Shown piece by piece: positions 36,311 through 45,450 of a stretch of 64,000 nt of DNA. The DNA is from Brevundimonas bullata. Its GTDB lineage: Bacteria > Pseudomonadota > Alphaproteobacteria > Caulobacterales > Caulobacteraceae. The stretch covers positions 1 through 64,000 of the forward strand of contig NZ_QLLC01000003.1 of assembly GCF_003350205.1 (NCBI RefSeq), in the 5' to 3' direction. The position numbers and the translations under genes were made by a program. The notes beneath the pieces are model-generated. The model had not been told where the DNA came from, did not search any database, and saw only the letters and a list, made by a program, of their open reading frames with translations. Positions within the stretch are counted from its first letter, which is position 1, and every line of letters begins with the position of its first letter.

Positions 36311-37555
36311 TCAGGCGTGGCTTTGACCTGTCTTGCGTCCGCTCAGCCAGGCGACGACCCAGACCGCGAAACCGCCCAGCGACAGGGCGACGCCAACCCA
36401 GCCGGTCGAGGTCCAGCCCCAGCCTGCCGCGATGGCCATGCCGCCCAGAAGGGGGCCGATGGCGTTGGCGGTGTTGAAGGCCGAGTGGTTCAAGGCGGCG
36501 GCCAGGGTCTGCGCGTCGCCGGCGACGTCCATCAGGCGGGTCTGTAAGATCGAGCCCAGCCCGCCGCCGCCGCCGATCAGGAAGACCACGATCAGCATGG
36601 CCCACAGGTGCGGGGCCGCGAACGGGTAAAGCGCCAGCGCCGCCGCGCTCCACAGCAGCAGCCCGCCCGCCGCCTTCATGCCGTAGCGGTCGGCGGCCCA
36701 GGCGCCCAGCAGGTTGCCGCTCATCATGCCCAGACCGAACATGGCGAAGACCCAGGGCAGGACCTCAGCGCCGACGCCGGTCACCGCCGTCAGGGTCGAG
36801 GCCAGATAGGCGTAGACCGCGAACATGCCGCCGAAGCCGATGGCCCCGACGCCCAGCGTCATCCAGACCTGTCCGCGCTTCAGGGCGCCCAACTCGCGCA
36901 GGGGGCTGGCGTCGGCGTGAGCCGGATCGCGCGGCGCGAACAGGGCGACCAGGGCCATGGTGATGACCGCCAGAACGCTGACGATGGCGAAGGCCCAGCG
37001 CCAGCCGAAGGCGTGGCTGACGGCGGTGGCGACCGGCACACCGATGACGGTGGCGACGGTCAGGCCCAGCAGGATGGTCGAGACGGCGCGGGTGCGCAGC
37101 CGCAACGGCACCAGCGACGCCGCCACCAGGGCCGAGACGCCGAAATAGGCCCCGTGCGGAATGCCGCTGAGGAAGCGGAAGGCCAGCATCCATTCATAGT
37201 TGGGGGCCAGGGCGCTCAGCGCATTGCCGACCGCAAACAGGGCCATGAAGCCGATCAGCAGCAGCCAGCGCGGCGCGCGCGCCCCCAGCACCGCCAGGAT
37301 CGGCGCCCCGACGACCACGCCGGCGGCATAGGCGCTGATGACATGGCCGGCGGTCGGCTCATCGACGCCGAGACCCGCTGCGAAGTCGGGCAGGACGCTC
37401 ATGGCCGCGAACTCGGTCACGCCGATGGCGAAGCCCCCCATCGCCAGGGCCAGCAGGACCAGCGCCACCTTGCCGGGCGCGGCGACCGTCTCCATCGCGG
37501 GCGACGGCGCGCAGATGCGCTCGTCGATACAGGCGGCGGCGTCGGTGGGGGGCAT
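36311..37555 (-). CDS. MFS transporter, AraJ/NepI-like drug:H+ antiporter family
   Basis: A 414-residue major facilitator with 12 predicted helices. The first helix follows a ~25-residue N-terminal tail (VALVLLALAMGGFAIGVTEFAAM). The motif-A-like region LGARAPRW and the FRFLSGIPHGAYFG segment are typical of the AraJ/YdhP efflux group. An alternative start at 37495 would remove the tail. The substrate is unknown. It is likely an independent minus-strand gene upstream of purQ. Confidence 0.9.
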   Translation of the reverse strand: MPPTDAAACIDERICAPSPAMETVAAPGKVALVLLALAMGGFAIGVTEFAAMSVLPDFAAGLGVDEPTAGHVISAYAAGVVVGAPILAVLGARAPRWLLLIGFMALFAVGNALSALAPNYEWMLAFRFLSGIPHGAYFGVSALVAASLVPLRLRTRAVSTILLGLTVATVIGVPVATAVSHAFGWRWAFAIVSVLAVITMALVALFAPRDPAHADASPLRELGALKRGQVWMTLGVGAIGFGGMFAVYAYLASTLTAVTGVGAEVLPWVFAMFGLGMMSGNLLGAWAADRYGMKAAGGLLLWSAAALALYPFAAPHLWAMLIVVFLIGGGGGLGSILQTRLMDVAGDAQTLAAALNHSAFNTANAIGPLLGGMAIAAGWGWTSTGWVGVALSLGGFAVWVVAWLSGRKTGQSHA

Positions 37556-37663
37556 GAACTATCGCAATGCAACAAACTTACTGTGCGCCGCAAAATAGGG
37601 ACGGAGGTCGCAGGCGCAACCTTGGCCGGACGTTCAGCTCATCACGCTTTGTTTGCGCTGGGT

Positions 37664-38089
37664 TCAGGCGGCCGCCAGTTCTGCGCGGACCTTGGGGTGC
37701 GACACCGACAGGCCCAGGGTCTGGGCGGCGTAGAGCTCCAGCAGCAGCCGATCGTGACCATCTGGCACGTTCAGCCAGCGGGCCTCGATCGGCTGGCGGC
37801 GGCCGGGACGCGGCGCGGGCTCGCTGACGCTGATCAGAGGCACGCCATGGCCTGGCTGGTGCACGCGGGCGGCCAGCGCCAGACGCAGCGACGGCGCCAG
37901 CAAACGCTCCTCCAGATGGGGCGGGCTGCCGACATGGATAGGCTCGTCCTCCTGATAGAAGACATAGACCGCCCCGGCTGCGGGCAGTCGCGCCCGCGTC
38001 AGGGGTTCCAGCGGCCGAGCCATCAGGCGGCGGAACAGGTCGGGGACCGTCGCCAGCCTCTGCTGATGGTCGAGCGTCGCCGCCGTCAC
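37664..38089 (-). CDS. Hypothetical protein with degenerate GIY-YIG-like segment
   Basis: A 141-residue protein. Residues about 38-63 (AGAVYVFYQEDEPIHVG, then LEERL) look like the first strands and helix of a GIY-YIG nuclease domain, with AVY for GIY and HVG for YIG. The catalytic arginine that usually follows YIG is replaced by a Ser-Pro-Pro stretch, so nuclease activity is doubtful. The C-terminal half (LISVSEPAPRPGR, then LLLELYAAQTLGLS) is unfamiliar. It starts with GTG overlapping the stop of the PEBP gene (GTGA), so the two are translationally coupled. Confidence 0.65.
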   Translation of the reverse strand: MTAATLDHQQRLATVPDLFRRLMARPLEPLTRARLPAAGAVYVFYQEDEPIHVGSPPHLEERLLAPSLRLALAARVHQPGHGVPLISVSEPAPRPGRRQPIEARWLNVPDGHDRLLLELYAAQTLGLSVSHPKVRAELAAA

Positions 38090-38571
38090 CCGCCGGTGTT
38101 CTCGTAGGTCGCGGTGATCGAGGCCTTGGCCAGCGTGTGGAAATGCAGGTTGAAGCCGAAGACGGCGCCCGAGTTGTCCGGCGTCACGTCCAGCCTGTCC
38201 GTGTCCACGGCGAAGACGGTGAAGATGTAGCGATGCGGGCCGTGGCCGGGCGGCGGGGCGGCCCCGCCGAAGCCGGCCTCGCCATAGTCGGTGCGGCCCT
38301 GGACCGCGCCCTGGGGCAGGTTGGCGCCGCCGACGGCGCCCGCGCCCGCCGCCAGTTCGGTCACGTCGGCGGGGATATTGGCCACGGTCCAGTGCCAGAA
38401 GCCCGAGCCCGTGGGGGCGTCGGGATCATAGCAGGTGACGGCGAAGCTCTTCGTGCCCTCCGGCGCTCCGGACCAGGACAGCTGGGGCGAGGTGTCGCCC
38501 AGAGCCTTCACCAGGGCGTCAGGCAGGATGCCGCCGTCGCGGATGTCGGCGGAGGTCAGGGTGAAGGTCAT
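38086..38571 (-). CDS. YbhB/YbcL-family phosphatidylethanolamine-binding-like protein
   Basis: A 161-residue PEBP/Raf-kinase-inhibitor-like protein. Ligand-site motifs: SPQLSWSGAPEGTKSFAVTCYDPDAP, then FWHWTVANIP (the family's HW(V/L) element), and a GHGPHRYIFTVFAVD strand. It lacks a signal peptide, so it is likely cytoplasmic. The biological role of bacterial YbhB proteins is not established. It is divergent from cfa and leads a two-gene unit with the GIY-YIG-like gene. Confidence 0.92.
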   Translation of the reverse strand: MTFTLTSADIRDGGILPDALVKALGDTSPQLSWSGAPEGTKSFAVTCYDPDAPTGSGFWHWTVANIPADVTELAAGAGAVGGANLPQGAVQGRTDYGEAGFGGAAPPPGHGPHRYIFTVFAVDTDRLDVTPDNSGAVFGFNLHFHTLAKASITATYENTGG

Positions 38572-38686
38572 CGGCGGCGCTCCCTTGATCTGGTTGTCGG
38601 ACGGAACGGTCCGGCTTTGATACCGTTGCGCAGCGACAGTCTGTTCCTAGCCAAGCTTGATCCTGGTTCAAAGCGCGGAGCGCCGG

Positions 38687-39856
38687 ATGCTGCAAGCCCT
38701 TCTCGATCAGACCTTCCTGACGCGAGCCGTGCGGGTGCGCCTGCCGGACGGGCGCGAGCTGACGGCGGGACCGGGAACGCCGGAATTGACGGCGGTGATC
38801 CAAGACACAAAGACGGCCCTGGCCATCGCCGCCAACCCCGATCTGGCGCTTGGCGAGGCCTTCATGGACGGGACCTTCCGGGTCGAGGGCGGCGACATCT
38901 ACGCCTTCCTGCAGCTGACGACGTCGCAGCTGGCCATCCGGCCGCGCGGTGGAAAACTGGACCTGCTGCAACGCATTCGGCGCGGCGCCGAGCAGGCCAA
39001 CGACCGGCTGCACGCGCGCAACAACGTTCATCACCACTATGACCTGACGGTCGACTTCTACCGGCTGTTTCTGGACGAAGACCTGCAATATTCCTGCGCC
39101 TTCTTCGAGACGCCGGACGCCACCCTGGAACAGGCCCAGACGGCCAAGAAGCGGCGGCTGGTCGACAAGCTGCTGCTGGCGCCGGGGCAGAGCGCGCTGG
39201 ACATCGGTTGCGGCTGGGGTGGGCTGGGTCTGTCGATGGCCGAACGCGGCGCGCGCGTCACCGGCGTCACCCTGTCGACCGAACAGCACCGCGCGGCCAA
39301 TGAGCGGGCGGCGGCGCGCGGTCTGGCCGACCGGGCCGAGTTCCTGCTGCAGGACTATCGCGACCTGAACCAGACCTTCGACCGCATCATCTCGGTCGGC
39401 ATGTTCGAGCACGTCGGGGCGCCCAATTATCAGGAGTATTTCGACACGGTCGCCCGGCTGCTGGACGACGACGGGGTGGCGGTGATCCATTCCATCGGCC
39501 GCAAGAGCCCGCCCAGCCGCACGCAACCGTTTATCCGCAAATACATCTTCCCCGGCGGCTATATTCCGGCCCTGTCCGAGGTCCTGCCCGCCATTGAACG
39601 CTCGGGCCTGTGGGTGACGGACCTGGAGGTGCTGCGGCTGCACTACGCGGAGACGCTCAGGATCTGGCGAGAACGCTTCCTGGCGCGCCGCGACGAGGCC
39701 CTGACCCTCTACGACGAGCGGTTCTGCCGGATGTGGGAGTTCTATCTCGCCGCCAGCGAGGTCGCTTTCCGCGAACTGGGGCACATGGTCTTCCAGTTGC
39801 AGTTGACCAAAAAGCAGACGGCGGTCCCGCTCAGTCGGGATTATCTGTGCGAGTAG
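38687..39856 (+). CDS. cfa: Cyclopropane-fatty-acyl-phospholipid synthase family methyltransferase
   Basis: SAM-dependent enzyme that converts unsaturated acyl chains of membrane phospholipids to cyclopropane derivatives, usually on entry to stationary phase or stress. 389 aa from ATG 38687 (GGAG 6 nt upstream). The N-terminal lipid-binding part is followed by NNVHHHYDLTVDFYRLFLD, SAM motif DIGCGWGGLGLSMAE, GVTLSTEQ and FDRIISVGMFEHVG, all standard. Repeat copy F begins 8 nt after its stop. Confidence 0.94.
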   Translation: MLQALLDQTFLTRAVRVRLPDGRELTAGPGTPELTAVIQDTKTALAIAANPDLALGEAFMDGTFRVEGGDIYAFLQLTTSQLAIRPRGGKLDLLQRIRRGAEQANDRLHARNNVHHHYDLTVDFYRLFLDEDLQYSCAFFETPDATLEQAQTAKKRRLVDKLLLAPGQSALDIGCGWGGLGLSMAERGARVTGVTLSTEQHRAANERAAARGLADRAEFLLQDYRDLNQTFDRIISVGMFEHVGAPNYQEYFDTVARLLDDDGVAVIHSIGRKSPPSRTQPFIRKYIFPGGYIPALSEVLPAIERSGLWVTDLEVLRLHYAETLRIWRERFLARRDEALTLYDERFCRMWEFYLAASEVAFRELGHMVFQLQLTKKQTAVPLSRDYLCE

Positions 39857-39863
39857 GCCCTTC

Positions 39864-40002
39864 TTTCCCTCCCCATTTCATGGGGAGGGGGACCGCGTAG
39901 CGGTGGAGGGGGCGGCGCAGCGATCAGCCGTCGAGACGCCCCCTCCGTCACGGCGCTGGCGCGCCGCGCCACCTCCCCATCGCTACGCGACAGGGAGGAA
40001 AA
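39864..40002 (+). repeat. Palindromic intergenic repeat, copy F (forward)
   Basis: Same family as copy A, with ACCGCGTAGCGGTGG in the left arm and a CGCTACGCGACAGGGAGG right hairpin. It lies between the convergent cfa and purS genes and abuts the purS terminator. Confidence 0.9.
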
Positions 40003-40029
40003 CAAAAAAGGCCGCTCTTTCGAGCGGCC
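40002..40029 (-). terminator. Rho-independent terminator of purCS
   Basis: On the minus strand an 8-bp stem (GGCCGCTC with GAGCGGCC, 4-nt loop) is followed by TTTTTTGT. It lies 23 nt after the purS stop codon and ends the purC-purS transcript. Confidence 0.92.
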
Positions 40030-40052
40030 CTGATCGTCAGATTGTCGCGGCC

Positions 40053-40292
40053 TTACGCCACTTCGATCCGGTAGCTTTCGATGACCGTGTTGGCCAGCAG
40101 GGTGTCGCACATGCGCTTCACCTCGGCTTCCTTGTCGGACACGCTGTCATCGAGGTCGAACTCGATCATCTTGCCGACGCGGGCGTTGGCGACGCCGGCC
40201 CAGCCCAAACCTTGCAGGGCGCCTTCGACGGCCTTGCCCTGAACGTCCAGAACGCCGGGCTTGAGGAAGACGTGAACCTTCACCTTGGCCAT
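40053..40292 (-). CDS. purS: Phosphoribosylformylglycinamidine synthase subunit PurS
   Basis: A 79-residue bridging subunit of the PurLQS FGAM synthase complex. It begins [19 protein letters not shown] and has LGWAGVANARVGKMIEFDL, both typical. The ATG overlaps the purC stop by one base (TAATG-type overlap on the minus strand), so purC and purS are translationally coupled. A strong terminator follows. PurL and PurQ are encoded elsewhere in the window on the same strand. Confidence 0.96.
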   Translation of the reverse strand: MAKVKVHVFLKPGVLDVQGKAVEGALQGLGWAGVANARVGKMIEFDLDDSVSDKEAEVKRMCDTLLANTVIESYRIEVA

Positions 40293-41050
40293 TAGTGCAG
40301 TCCTCCTTGGATCACGGTCGGCATGTCCTTCATGATGCCGAGGCGGCGGGCCACCTCGGTGTAGCTTTCGATGACGTCGCCCATGTCGCGACGGAAGCGG
40401 TCCTTGTCCAGCTTCTCGCCGGTGGCGGTGTCCCACAGCCGGCAGCTATCCGGGCTGATCTCGTCGGCCAGGATGACGCGGGCGAAGTCGTTTTCCCACA
40501 CCCGGCCGAACTCGATCTTGAAGTCCACCAGGGTGATGCCGACGGCGCCGAACATGCCGCACAGGTAGTCGTTGACGCGGACGGTCATGGCCAGGATGTC
40601 GTCCAGCTCCTGGGTCGTGGCCCAGTTGAAGGCCGTGATGTGCTCTTCCGTCACCATCGGGTCGTTCAACTCATCCTTCTTGTAGTAGAATTCGATGATC
40701 GAACGGGGCAGGGCGGTGCCCTCTTCCTGGCCCAGACGGGTGGCCAGCGAGCCGGCGACGACGTTGCGGCAGACGACTTCCAGCGGAATGATCTCGACTT
40801 CGCGGATCAGCTGCTCGCGCAGGTTCAGACGCTTGATGAAGTGGTTGGTCACGCCGATGCCGTTCAGGCGCGACATGACGAACTCGCTGATGCGGTTGTT
40901 GATCACGCCCTTGCCTTCCAGCACGGCCTTTTTCTGGGCGTTGAAGGCGGTCGCGTCGTCCTTGAAATACTGGATCAGCGTGCCCGGCTCGGGACCCTCG
41001 TACAGGATCTTGGCCTTGCCCTCGTAGATCTTCTTGCGCTTGGAATTCAT
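40292..41050 (-). CDS. purC: Phosphoribosylaminoimidazole-succinocarboxamide synthase
   Basis: SAICAR synthetase, joins aspartate to CAIR with ATP in purine synthesis. 252 aa from ATG 41050. Motifs: [20 protein letters not shown], then [13 protein letters not shown], the [13 protein letters not shown] segment and VDFKIEFG near 175-182. The longer upstream frame is not supported by family alignment. It leads the purC-purS pair; an AT-rich stretch TATATAAG at 41146-41153 and an 8-6-8 inverted repeat lie upstream. Confidence 0.97.
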   Translation of the reverse strand: MNSKRKKIYEGKAKILYEGPEPGTLIQYFKDDATAFNAQKKAVLEGKGVINNRISEFVMSRLNGIGVTNHFIKRLNLREQLIREVEIIPLEVVCRNVVAGSLATRLGQEEGTALPRSIIEFYYKKDELNDPMVTEEHITAFNWATTQELDDILAMTVRVNDYLCGMFGAVGITLVDFKIEFGRVWENDFARVILADEISPDSCRLWDTATGEKLDKDRFRRDMGDVIESYTEVARRLGIMKDMPTVIQGGLH

Positions 41051-41159
41051 GGTCGTGTCCCGAGAGGGAAGAAAACAGACTGTCCTCAAAACGAAAAACG
41101 CGCGGCCCGGCGGCTGTGGGCGGCGCGATCCTGAATCGACGACGGGTATATAAGATCGC

Positions 41160-41181
41160 ACGCCCTTTAACCGAAGGGCGT
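41160..41181. promoter_or_regulatory. Inverted repeat between purC and the divergent DUF1476 gene
   Basis: A perfect 8-6-8 repeat, ACGCCCTT with AAGGGCGT around TAACCG. It lies 110 bp upstream of purC and 132 bp upstream of the DUF1476 gene. It may be an operator or a transcribed hairpin. It resembles no regulator site I can name. Confidence 0.4.
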
Positions 41182-41312
41182 CTGTGACACAAATATCCTC
41201 CTGTAACGCAGCGTCAGAACCGCGACCGCGAGTCCAGTTGCGTTCGCAGGCGAGGGGGCTATAGACGGCGATGCGGACCCCAATTCCGTCCGCCACTGGA
41301 GTGACTACGCGC

Positions 41313-41636
41313 ATGACGACCTTCGACGATCGGGAAAAGGGCTACGAGTCCAAGTACGCCCTCGATCAGGAACAAGAGTTCAAGGCCATCGCGCGTCGTA
41401 ACAAGATGCTGGGCCTGTGGGCGGCCGAGAAGATGGGCCTGTCGACCGACAGCGCCGAGCAATACGCCGCCGCCGTGGTCCGCGCCGACTTCGAGCAGCC
41501 GGGCGAGGAAGACGTCTTCCGCAAGGTCGCCGGCGACTTCAAGGGCTCGGGCCTGACGGTGTCCGAGGGCGAACTTCGCTCCAAGATGGACGAACTGGCC
41601 TCGATCGCCCGCGAACAGATCCGCGCCGGCGAATAG
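41313..41636 (+). CDS. DUF1476 protein, ATP synthase zeta (inhibitor) subunit homologue
   Basis: A 107-residue helical protein with the typical start [18 protein letters not shown] and the conserved AEKMGLS segment. In Paracoccus the DUF1476 zeta subunit inhibits the F1-ATPase, preventing ATP hydrolysis at low proton-motive force; the same role is inferred here. The ATG at 41313 is chosen by family alignment over the longer frame. A very strong terminator follows its stop. Confidence 0.9.
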   Translation: MTTFDDREKGYESKYALDQEQEFKAIARRNKMLGLWAAEKMGLSTDSAEQYAAAVVRADFEQPGEEDVFRKVAGDFKGSGLTVSEGELRSKMDELASIAREQIRAGE

Positions 41637-41661
41637 GTCTCGGTTCCAACCGACCGAATTC

Positions 41662-41697
41662 AGAAGGGCCGCTGCCGGATATGGCAGCGGCCCTTCT
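41662..41697 (+). terminator. Strong terminator between DUF1476 and fasciclin genes
   Basis: A perfect 15-bp stem (AGAAGGGCCGCTGCC with its complement, 6-nt loop) followed by TCTATTTC. It mainly serves the plus-strand DUF1476 gene but could also stop minus-strand transcription from the convergent fasciclin gene. Confidence 0.88.
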
Positions 41698-41720
41698 TCT
41701 ATTTCAGGCTGTCGCCGCGA

Positions 41721-42353
41721 TTATTTCGGCATCAGCACCGTGTCGATGACGTGGACCACGCCGTTCGACTGGCCGACGTCGGCCTGGGTGATGGTCGAGG
41801 TTCCGCCCTTGGCGTCGGTGATGGTCCACTTGCCGCCGCCGGCGTCCTTGACCATCAGCTTCTCGCCCTGAACCGTGGTCAGGGTGGCGGTGCCGCCGCC
41901 CTTCTGGGCTTCGGCGGCGATGTCGGCGGCGGTCAGGCGACCGGGCACGACGTGATAGGTCAGGATCTTGGTCAGGGCCGCCTTCTGGGCCGGCTCCATC
42001 AGGCTGGTGCGCGTGGCGGCCGGGATCTTCTCGAACGCCGCATTGTCAGGGGCGAAGACGGTGAAGGGGCCGGGGCCTTGCAGGGTCGTGGCCAGGCCCG
42101 CGGCCTGAACGGCGGCGACCAGGGTGGTCAGGTTGGGCGCCTTGGCGGCGTTGGTGACGATGTTGTCGGCAGGGCTCATGGCCACGCCGCCGACCATGGG
42201 ATCGGTGGTCACAGGCGCCATTGCGGCCGAATCGGCCGGCATGGCGTCGGCCGGCGCCTTCTCGACCTTGGTTTCATTGTTGCCGCAGGCGGCCAGCGTC
42301 AGCAGGGCGGCGGCGGATACGGTAGCGAAGCTGGCGGTACGGATCATCTTCAT
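41721..42353 (-). CDS. Fasciclin-domain lipoprotein
   Basis: A 210-residue secreted protein. A lipoprotein signal with LTLAAC (Cys about residue 23) is followed by an Ala/Pro/Met-rich linker and one FAS1 (fasciclin) domain (about 70-210) with FTVFAPDNAAFEKIPAATR, LTYHVVPGRL and the C-terminal NGVVHVIDTVLMP. FAS1 domains mediate adhesion or matrix contacts; in bacteria the exact role is rarely known. It is a single gene convergent with DUF1476. Confidence 0.94.
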   Translation of the reverse strand: MKMIRTASFATVSAAALLTLAACGNNETKVEKAPADAMPADSAAMAPVTTDPMVGGVAMSPADNIVTNAAKAPNLTTLVAAVQAAGLATTLQGPGPFTVFAPDNAAFEKIPAATRTSLMEPAQKAALTKILTYHVVPGRLTAADIAAEAQKGGGTATLTTVQGEKLMVKDAGGGKWTITDAKGGTSTITQADVGQSNGVVHVIDTVLMPK

Positions 42354-42463
42354 GTCGTCTCTCCATCGACAGCCGCTCGAAGGGGCGGCGGGTCGGGGAG
42401 AACTACGGTCGAGCAGGCCAAATGGTTCAAATTATCCGGCGCGGCGCGTGATCACGATTGAAC

Positions 42464-43303
42464 CTAGTCGGCGAAGACGACTGTCTTGCCGTCGTGCATC
42501 AGAATGCGGTCGTGCAGGTGATGCGACACCGCCCGCGCCAGAACGCGGCGTTCGATGTCCCGGCCCTTGCGGATCAGATCGGCGGGGGCGTCGCGGTGGC
42601 TGATGCGCTCCACGTCCTGTTCGATGATGGGGCCTTCGTCCAAGTCGGCGGTGACATAGTGGGCCGTGGCGCCGATCACCTTCACCCCGCGCGCATGGGC
42701 CTGATGATAGGGCTTGGCCCCCTTGAAGCCCGGCAGGAAGGAGTGGTGGATATTGATACAGCGCCCCGCCAGATGCGCCGTCAGGTCGTCCGACAGGATC
42801 TGCATATAGCGCGCCAGCACCACCAGCTCCGTGCCTGTCGCCTCGATCAGGGCCAGCAACTGGGCCTCCTGGGACGTCTTGTCGCCGCTCATGGGCAGGT
42901 GGTGGAAGGGCAGGTCGCCCAGATCGACGTGGCCGATCATGTCGCGCGGGTGATTGGACACGATCGCCGTCACCTGCATCGGCAGTTCGTCGATGCGCCA
43001 GCGGTACAGCAGGTCCGCCAGGCAGTGATCGAACCGCGAGGTCAGGATCATCACCTTGCGCGGCTCCGGCCCGCGCAGGGTCCAGTCCATGTCGAACTGC
43101 AGGGCCAGCGGCGTGAAGGCGGCGCGGATCGCGTCCTCGGCGTCGCCTTCCATCGGCTCGAACACCACGCGCATGAAGAAGTAGCCGCTCAGGGCGTCGC
43201 CGAACTGCTGAGCGTCGGAAATATTGGCGTCTCGCTCCAGCAGAAAGGCGGAGACGGCCGCCACGATGCCGTGGCGGTCAGGGCAGGATAGGGTCAGAAT
43301 CAT
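42464..43303 (-). CDS. purU: Formyltetrahydrofolate deformylase
   Basis: Hydrolyses 10-formyl-THF to THF and formate. 279 aa: an N-terminal ACT domain ([20 protein letters not shown], about 1-80) and a C-terminal formyl-transferase fold with [11 protein letters not shown] and the [16 protein letters not shown] catalytic region, then [11 protein letters not shown] and [15 protein letters not shown]. In an organism with PurT, PurU provides formate for GAR formylation. It lies downstream of purB and the deoxyinosine glycosylase gene on the same strand. Confidence 0.96.
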   Translation of the reverse strand: MILTLSCPDRHGIVAAVSAFLLERDANISDAQQFGDALSGYFFMRVVFEPMEGDAEDAIRAAFTPLALQFDMDWTLRGPEPRKVMILTSRFDHCLADLLYRWRIDELPMQVTAIVSNHPRDMIGHVDLGDLPFHHLPMSGDKTSQEAQLLALIEATGTELVVLARYMQILSDDLTAHLAGRCINIHHSFLPGFKGAKPYHQAHARGVKVIGATAHYVTADLDEGPIIEQDVERISHRDAPADLIRKGRDIERRVLARAVSHHLHDRILMHDGKTVVFAD

Positions 43304-43316
43304 CGAGCGGGCCGAC

Positions 43317-43829
43317 TTATTCGGGAAGGAAGTCGCTCAGTATGGCCCAGCTTTCCGCCTTTGCCGACAAGGATATTGCGTGCGTCGGGCTTGAGGACGG
43401 CAGGTCGATCAGGGCGACCTGGTCCAGATCGGGCAGATCGGCCAGAATGCGCCGCCCCAGCTTCGCCGCCAGCCCGCCGTTGAAGGCCACGGCGCGCAAG
43501 CCGGGCAGGGCGGTGATCAGACCGCGCAGGTCGGCGGCCTTTGGCGAGCGTATGGCGGCGTCCAGACTGCCGGATCGCTCCGCCGAGGCGATGACGTCCC
43601 ACAGCCCGACGCCATGCGCCTTCAGACGATCCAGCCTTTGCTCATAGGGCAGTGCGGTCAGACCCTCGCCCAGCAGCCCGCCGATCAGGGGCCAGAAGCC
43701 GTTGCGCGGATGGGCGTAGTACTGGGCCGCCTTCAGCGAGGCGTCGCCCGGCAGGCTGCCCAGGATCAGGATGCGGGTGCGGTCGTCGACGACAGGATCG
43801 AAGCCGACCGACCGCCCAACCGCAGGCAA
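43317..43829 (-). CDS. DNA-deoxyinosine glycosylase (UDG superfamily)
   Basis: A 170-residue base-excision enzyme of the UDG superfamily family-6 (hypoxanthine-DNA glycosylase) type. Diagnostic motif [25 protein letters not shown] is split across residues 21-45, followed by [18 protein letters not shown] and the C-terminal LPSSSPTHA motif. It removes deoxyinosine arising by adenine deamination or dITP incorporation. It sits 5 bp after purB and just before purU, so it likely shares their transcript, a striking link of hypoxanthine repair with purine synthesis. Confidence 0.88.
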   Translation of the reverse strand: MPAVGRSVGFDPVVDDRTRILILGSLPGDASLKAAQYYAHPRNGFWPLIGGLLGEGLTALPYEQRLDRLKAHGVGLWDVIASAERSGSLDAAIRSPKAADLRGLITALPGLRAVAFNGGLAAKLGRRILADLPDLDQVALIDLPSSSPTHAISLSAKAESWAILSDFLPE

Positions 43830-43834
43830 GGGTC

Positions 43835-45136
43835 TCAGCCCTCGCCGAAGACCCGCTTGAACACCACGTCGACGTTCTTGGTGTGGTAGCCGAGGTCGAA
43901 CAGGGCTTCCAGCTGATCGGCGGGCAGGGTGACGCGGGCGTCGGCCTTGAGGAAGTCGAGGAAGGCGCCTTCGCCGCGCCAGACCTTCATGGCGTTCTCC
44001 TGAACCGCGGCATAGGCGTCTTCACGCGACACGCCGGCCTGGGTCAGGGCCAGCATGACCCGTTGCGAATGCACCAGACCGCCCAGGCGGTCGATGTTCT
44101 TCTGCATGTTCTCGGGATAGACGTTCAGGCGCTCGATCACCCCCGCCAGACGGTGAAGGGCGAAGTCCAGATGGACCGTGGCGTCGGGGCCGATGCCGCG
44201 CTCGACCGAGGAGTGGCTGATGTCGCGCTCGTGCCACAGGGCGACGTTCTCCATCGCCGGGACGACCGCCGAGCGGACCAGACGGGCCAGGCCGGTCAGG
44301 TTCTCGGTCAGGATCGGGTTGCGCTTGTGCGGCATGGCCGACGAGCCCTTCTGGCCCTTGTCGAAGAACTCCTCGGCTTCGAGGACTTCGGTGCGCTGCA
44401 GGTGGCGGATCTCCACGGCCAGCCGCTCGATCGACGAGGCGACCACGCCAAGGGCGGCGAAGTAGGCGGCGTGACGGTCGCGCGGGATGACCTGGGTCGA
44501 GACCGGCTCGACGGCCAGGCCCATCTTGTCGGCGACGTACTGCTCAACCGCCGGATCGACGTTGGCGAAGGTGCCGACGGCGCCCGAGATGGCGCAGGTG
44601 GCGATTTCCTCGCGGGCCGTGATCAGGCGGCGCTTGGCGCGCTGGAACTCGGCGTGATAGCCGGCCAGCTTCAGGCCGAAGGTCACGGGCTCGGCGTGGA
44701 TGCCGTGCGAGCGACCCACGGTCGGGGTGTATTTGTGTTCCTTGGCGCGGACTTCCAGCGCGGCCAGGACGCGGTCGACGCCGCCCAGCAGCAGGTCGGT
44801 CGAGCGCGCCAGCTGCACCGCGAAACAGGTGTCCAGCACGTCCGAGGAGGTCATGCCCTGGTGCAGGAAGCGGGCTTCCTCGCCGACGATTTCCGACACA
44901 TGGGTCAGGAAGGCGATGACGTCGTGCTTGGTGGTGCGTTCGATCTCGTCGATGCGGTCGGCGTCGAAGGTCACGTCCTTGCCCTTGGCCCAGATGGCGT
45001 CGGCGGCGTCCTGAGGGATCACCCCCAGTTCGGCCATCTTGGTGGCCGCATGGGCCTCGATCTCGAACCAGATCTTGTACTTGGTCTCTTGCGACCAGAT
45101 GGCGACGGCTTCGGGGCGGGTATAGCGCGTGATCAT
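43835..45136 (-). CDS. purB: Adenylosuccinate lyase
   Basis: Cleaves SAICAR to AICAR and adenylosuccinate to AMP. 433 aa. The fumarase/aspartase superfamily signature is GSSAMPHKRNPI near residue 265. Other motifs are HDVIAFLTHVSE, QGMTSSDVLDT and PTVGRSHGIHAEP. The start MITRYTRPEAVAIWSQETKYKIWFE is typical. It is first of a likely purB-glycosylase-purU operon, with repeat copy G upstream. Confidence 0.97.
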   Translation of the reverse strand: MITRYTRPEAVAIWSQETKYKIWFEIEAHAATKMAELGVIPQDAADAIWAKGKDVTFDADRIDEIERTTKHDVIAFLTHVSEIVGEEARFLHQGMTSSDVLDTCFAVQLARSTDLLLGGVDRVLAALEVRAKEHKYTPTVGRSHGIHAEPVTFGLKLAGYHAEFQRAKRRLITAREEIATCAISGAVGTFANVDPAVEQYVADKMGLAVEPVSTQVIPRDRHAAYFAALGVVASSIERLAVEIRHLQRTEVLEAEEFFDKGQKGSSAMPHKRNPILTENLTGLARLVRSAVVPAMENVALWHERDISHSSVERGIGPDATVHLDFALHRLAGVIERLNVYPENMQKNIDRLGGLVHSQRVMLALTQAGVSREDAYAAVQENAMKVWRGEGAFLDFLKADARVTLPADQLEALFDLGYHTKNVDVVFKRVFGEG

Positions 45137-45196
45137 GGATCGGTCGTGTCGTGCGGGAAGGGCGGGGAGTCAAGGTTCACCGGGCAAACTTGCGTC

Positions 45197-45404
45197 TTTC
45201 CTCCCTGTCGCGCAGCGATGGGGTGGAGGAACAGGCGTCGGAGGCGCCTGGACGACGGGCGCGGCGGCGAAGGCGACGTGACGGAGGGGGCGTCTCGACG
45301 GGGGACGTTTGCGCCGCCCCCTCCACCGCATAGCCTGTCCTCAGGCTCGCCGAAGGCGAGACCCGGGGGCGGTCCCCCCCCCTCCCCATGGAATGGGGAG
45401 GAAA
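45197..45404 (-). repeat. Palindromic intergenic repeat, copy G (reverse, extended)
   Basis: A 208-bp long form. Compared with copies B, D and E, extra palindromic sequence is inserted in both halves: an arm with GTCGGAGGCGCC near 45237-45249 and a block with CAGGCTCGCCGAAGGCGAGACC-type hairpin near 45342-45363. The latter block is shared with copy H. It lies upstream of purB and of the guanidine riboswitch. Confidence 0.88.
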
Positions 45405-45450
45405 GAGCAGCCATTGACTTCTGGCCCCCTTGTCCCAGATAGGGGGCCTC

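Noticed and set aside
45137..45420. Protein-coding gene in the GC-rich region before gdx
   Set aside because: The open frames here translate the palindromic repeat into Pro/Gly/Arg-rich peptides; similar peptides appear at every copy.
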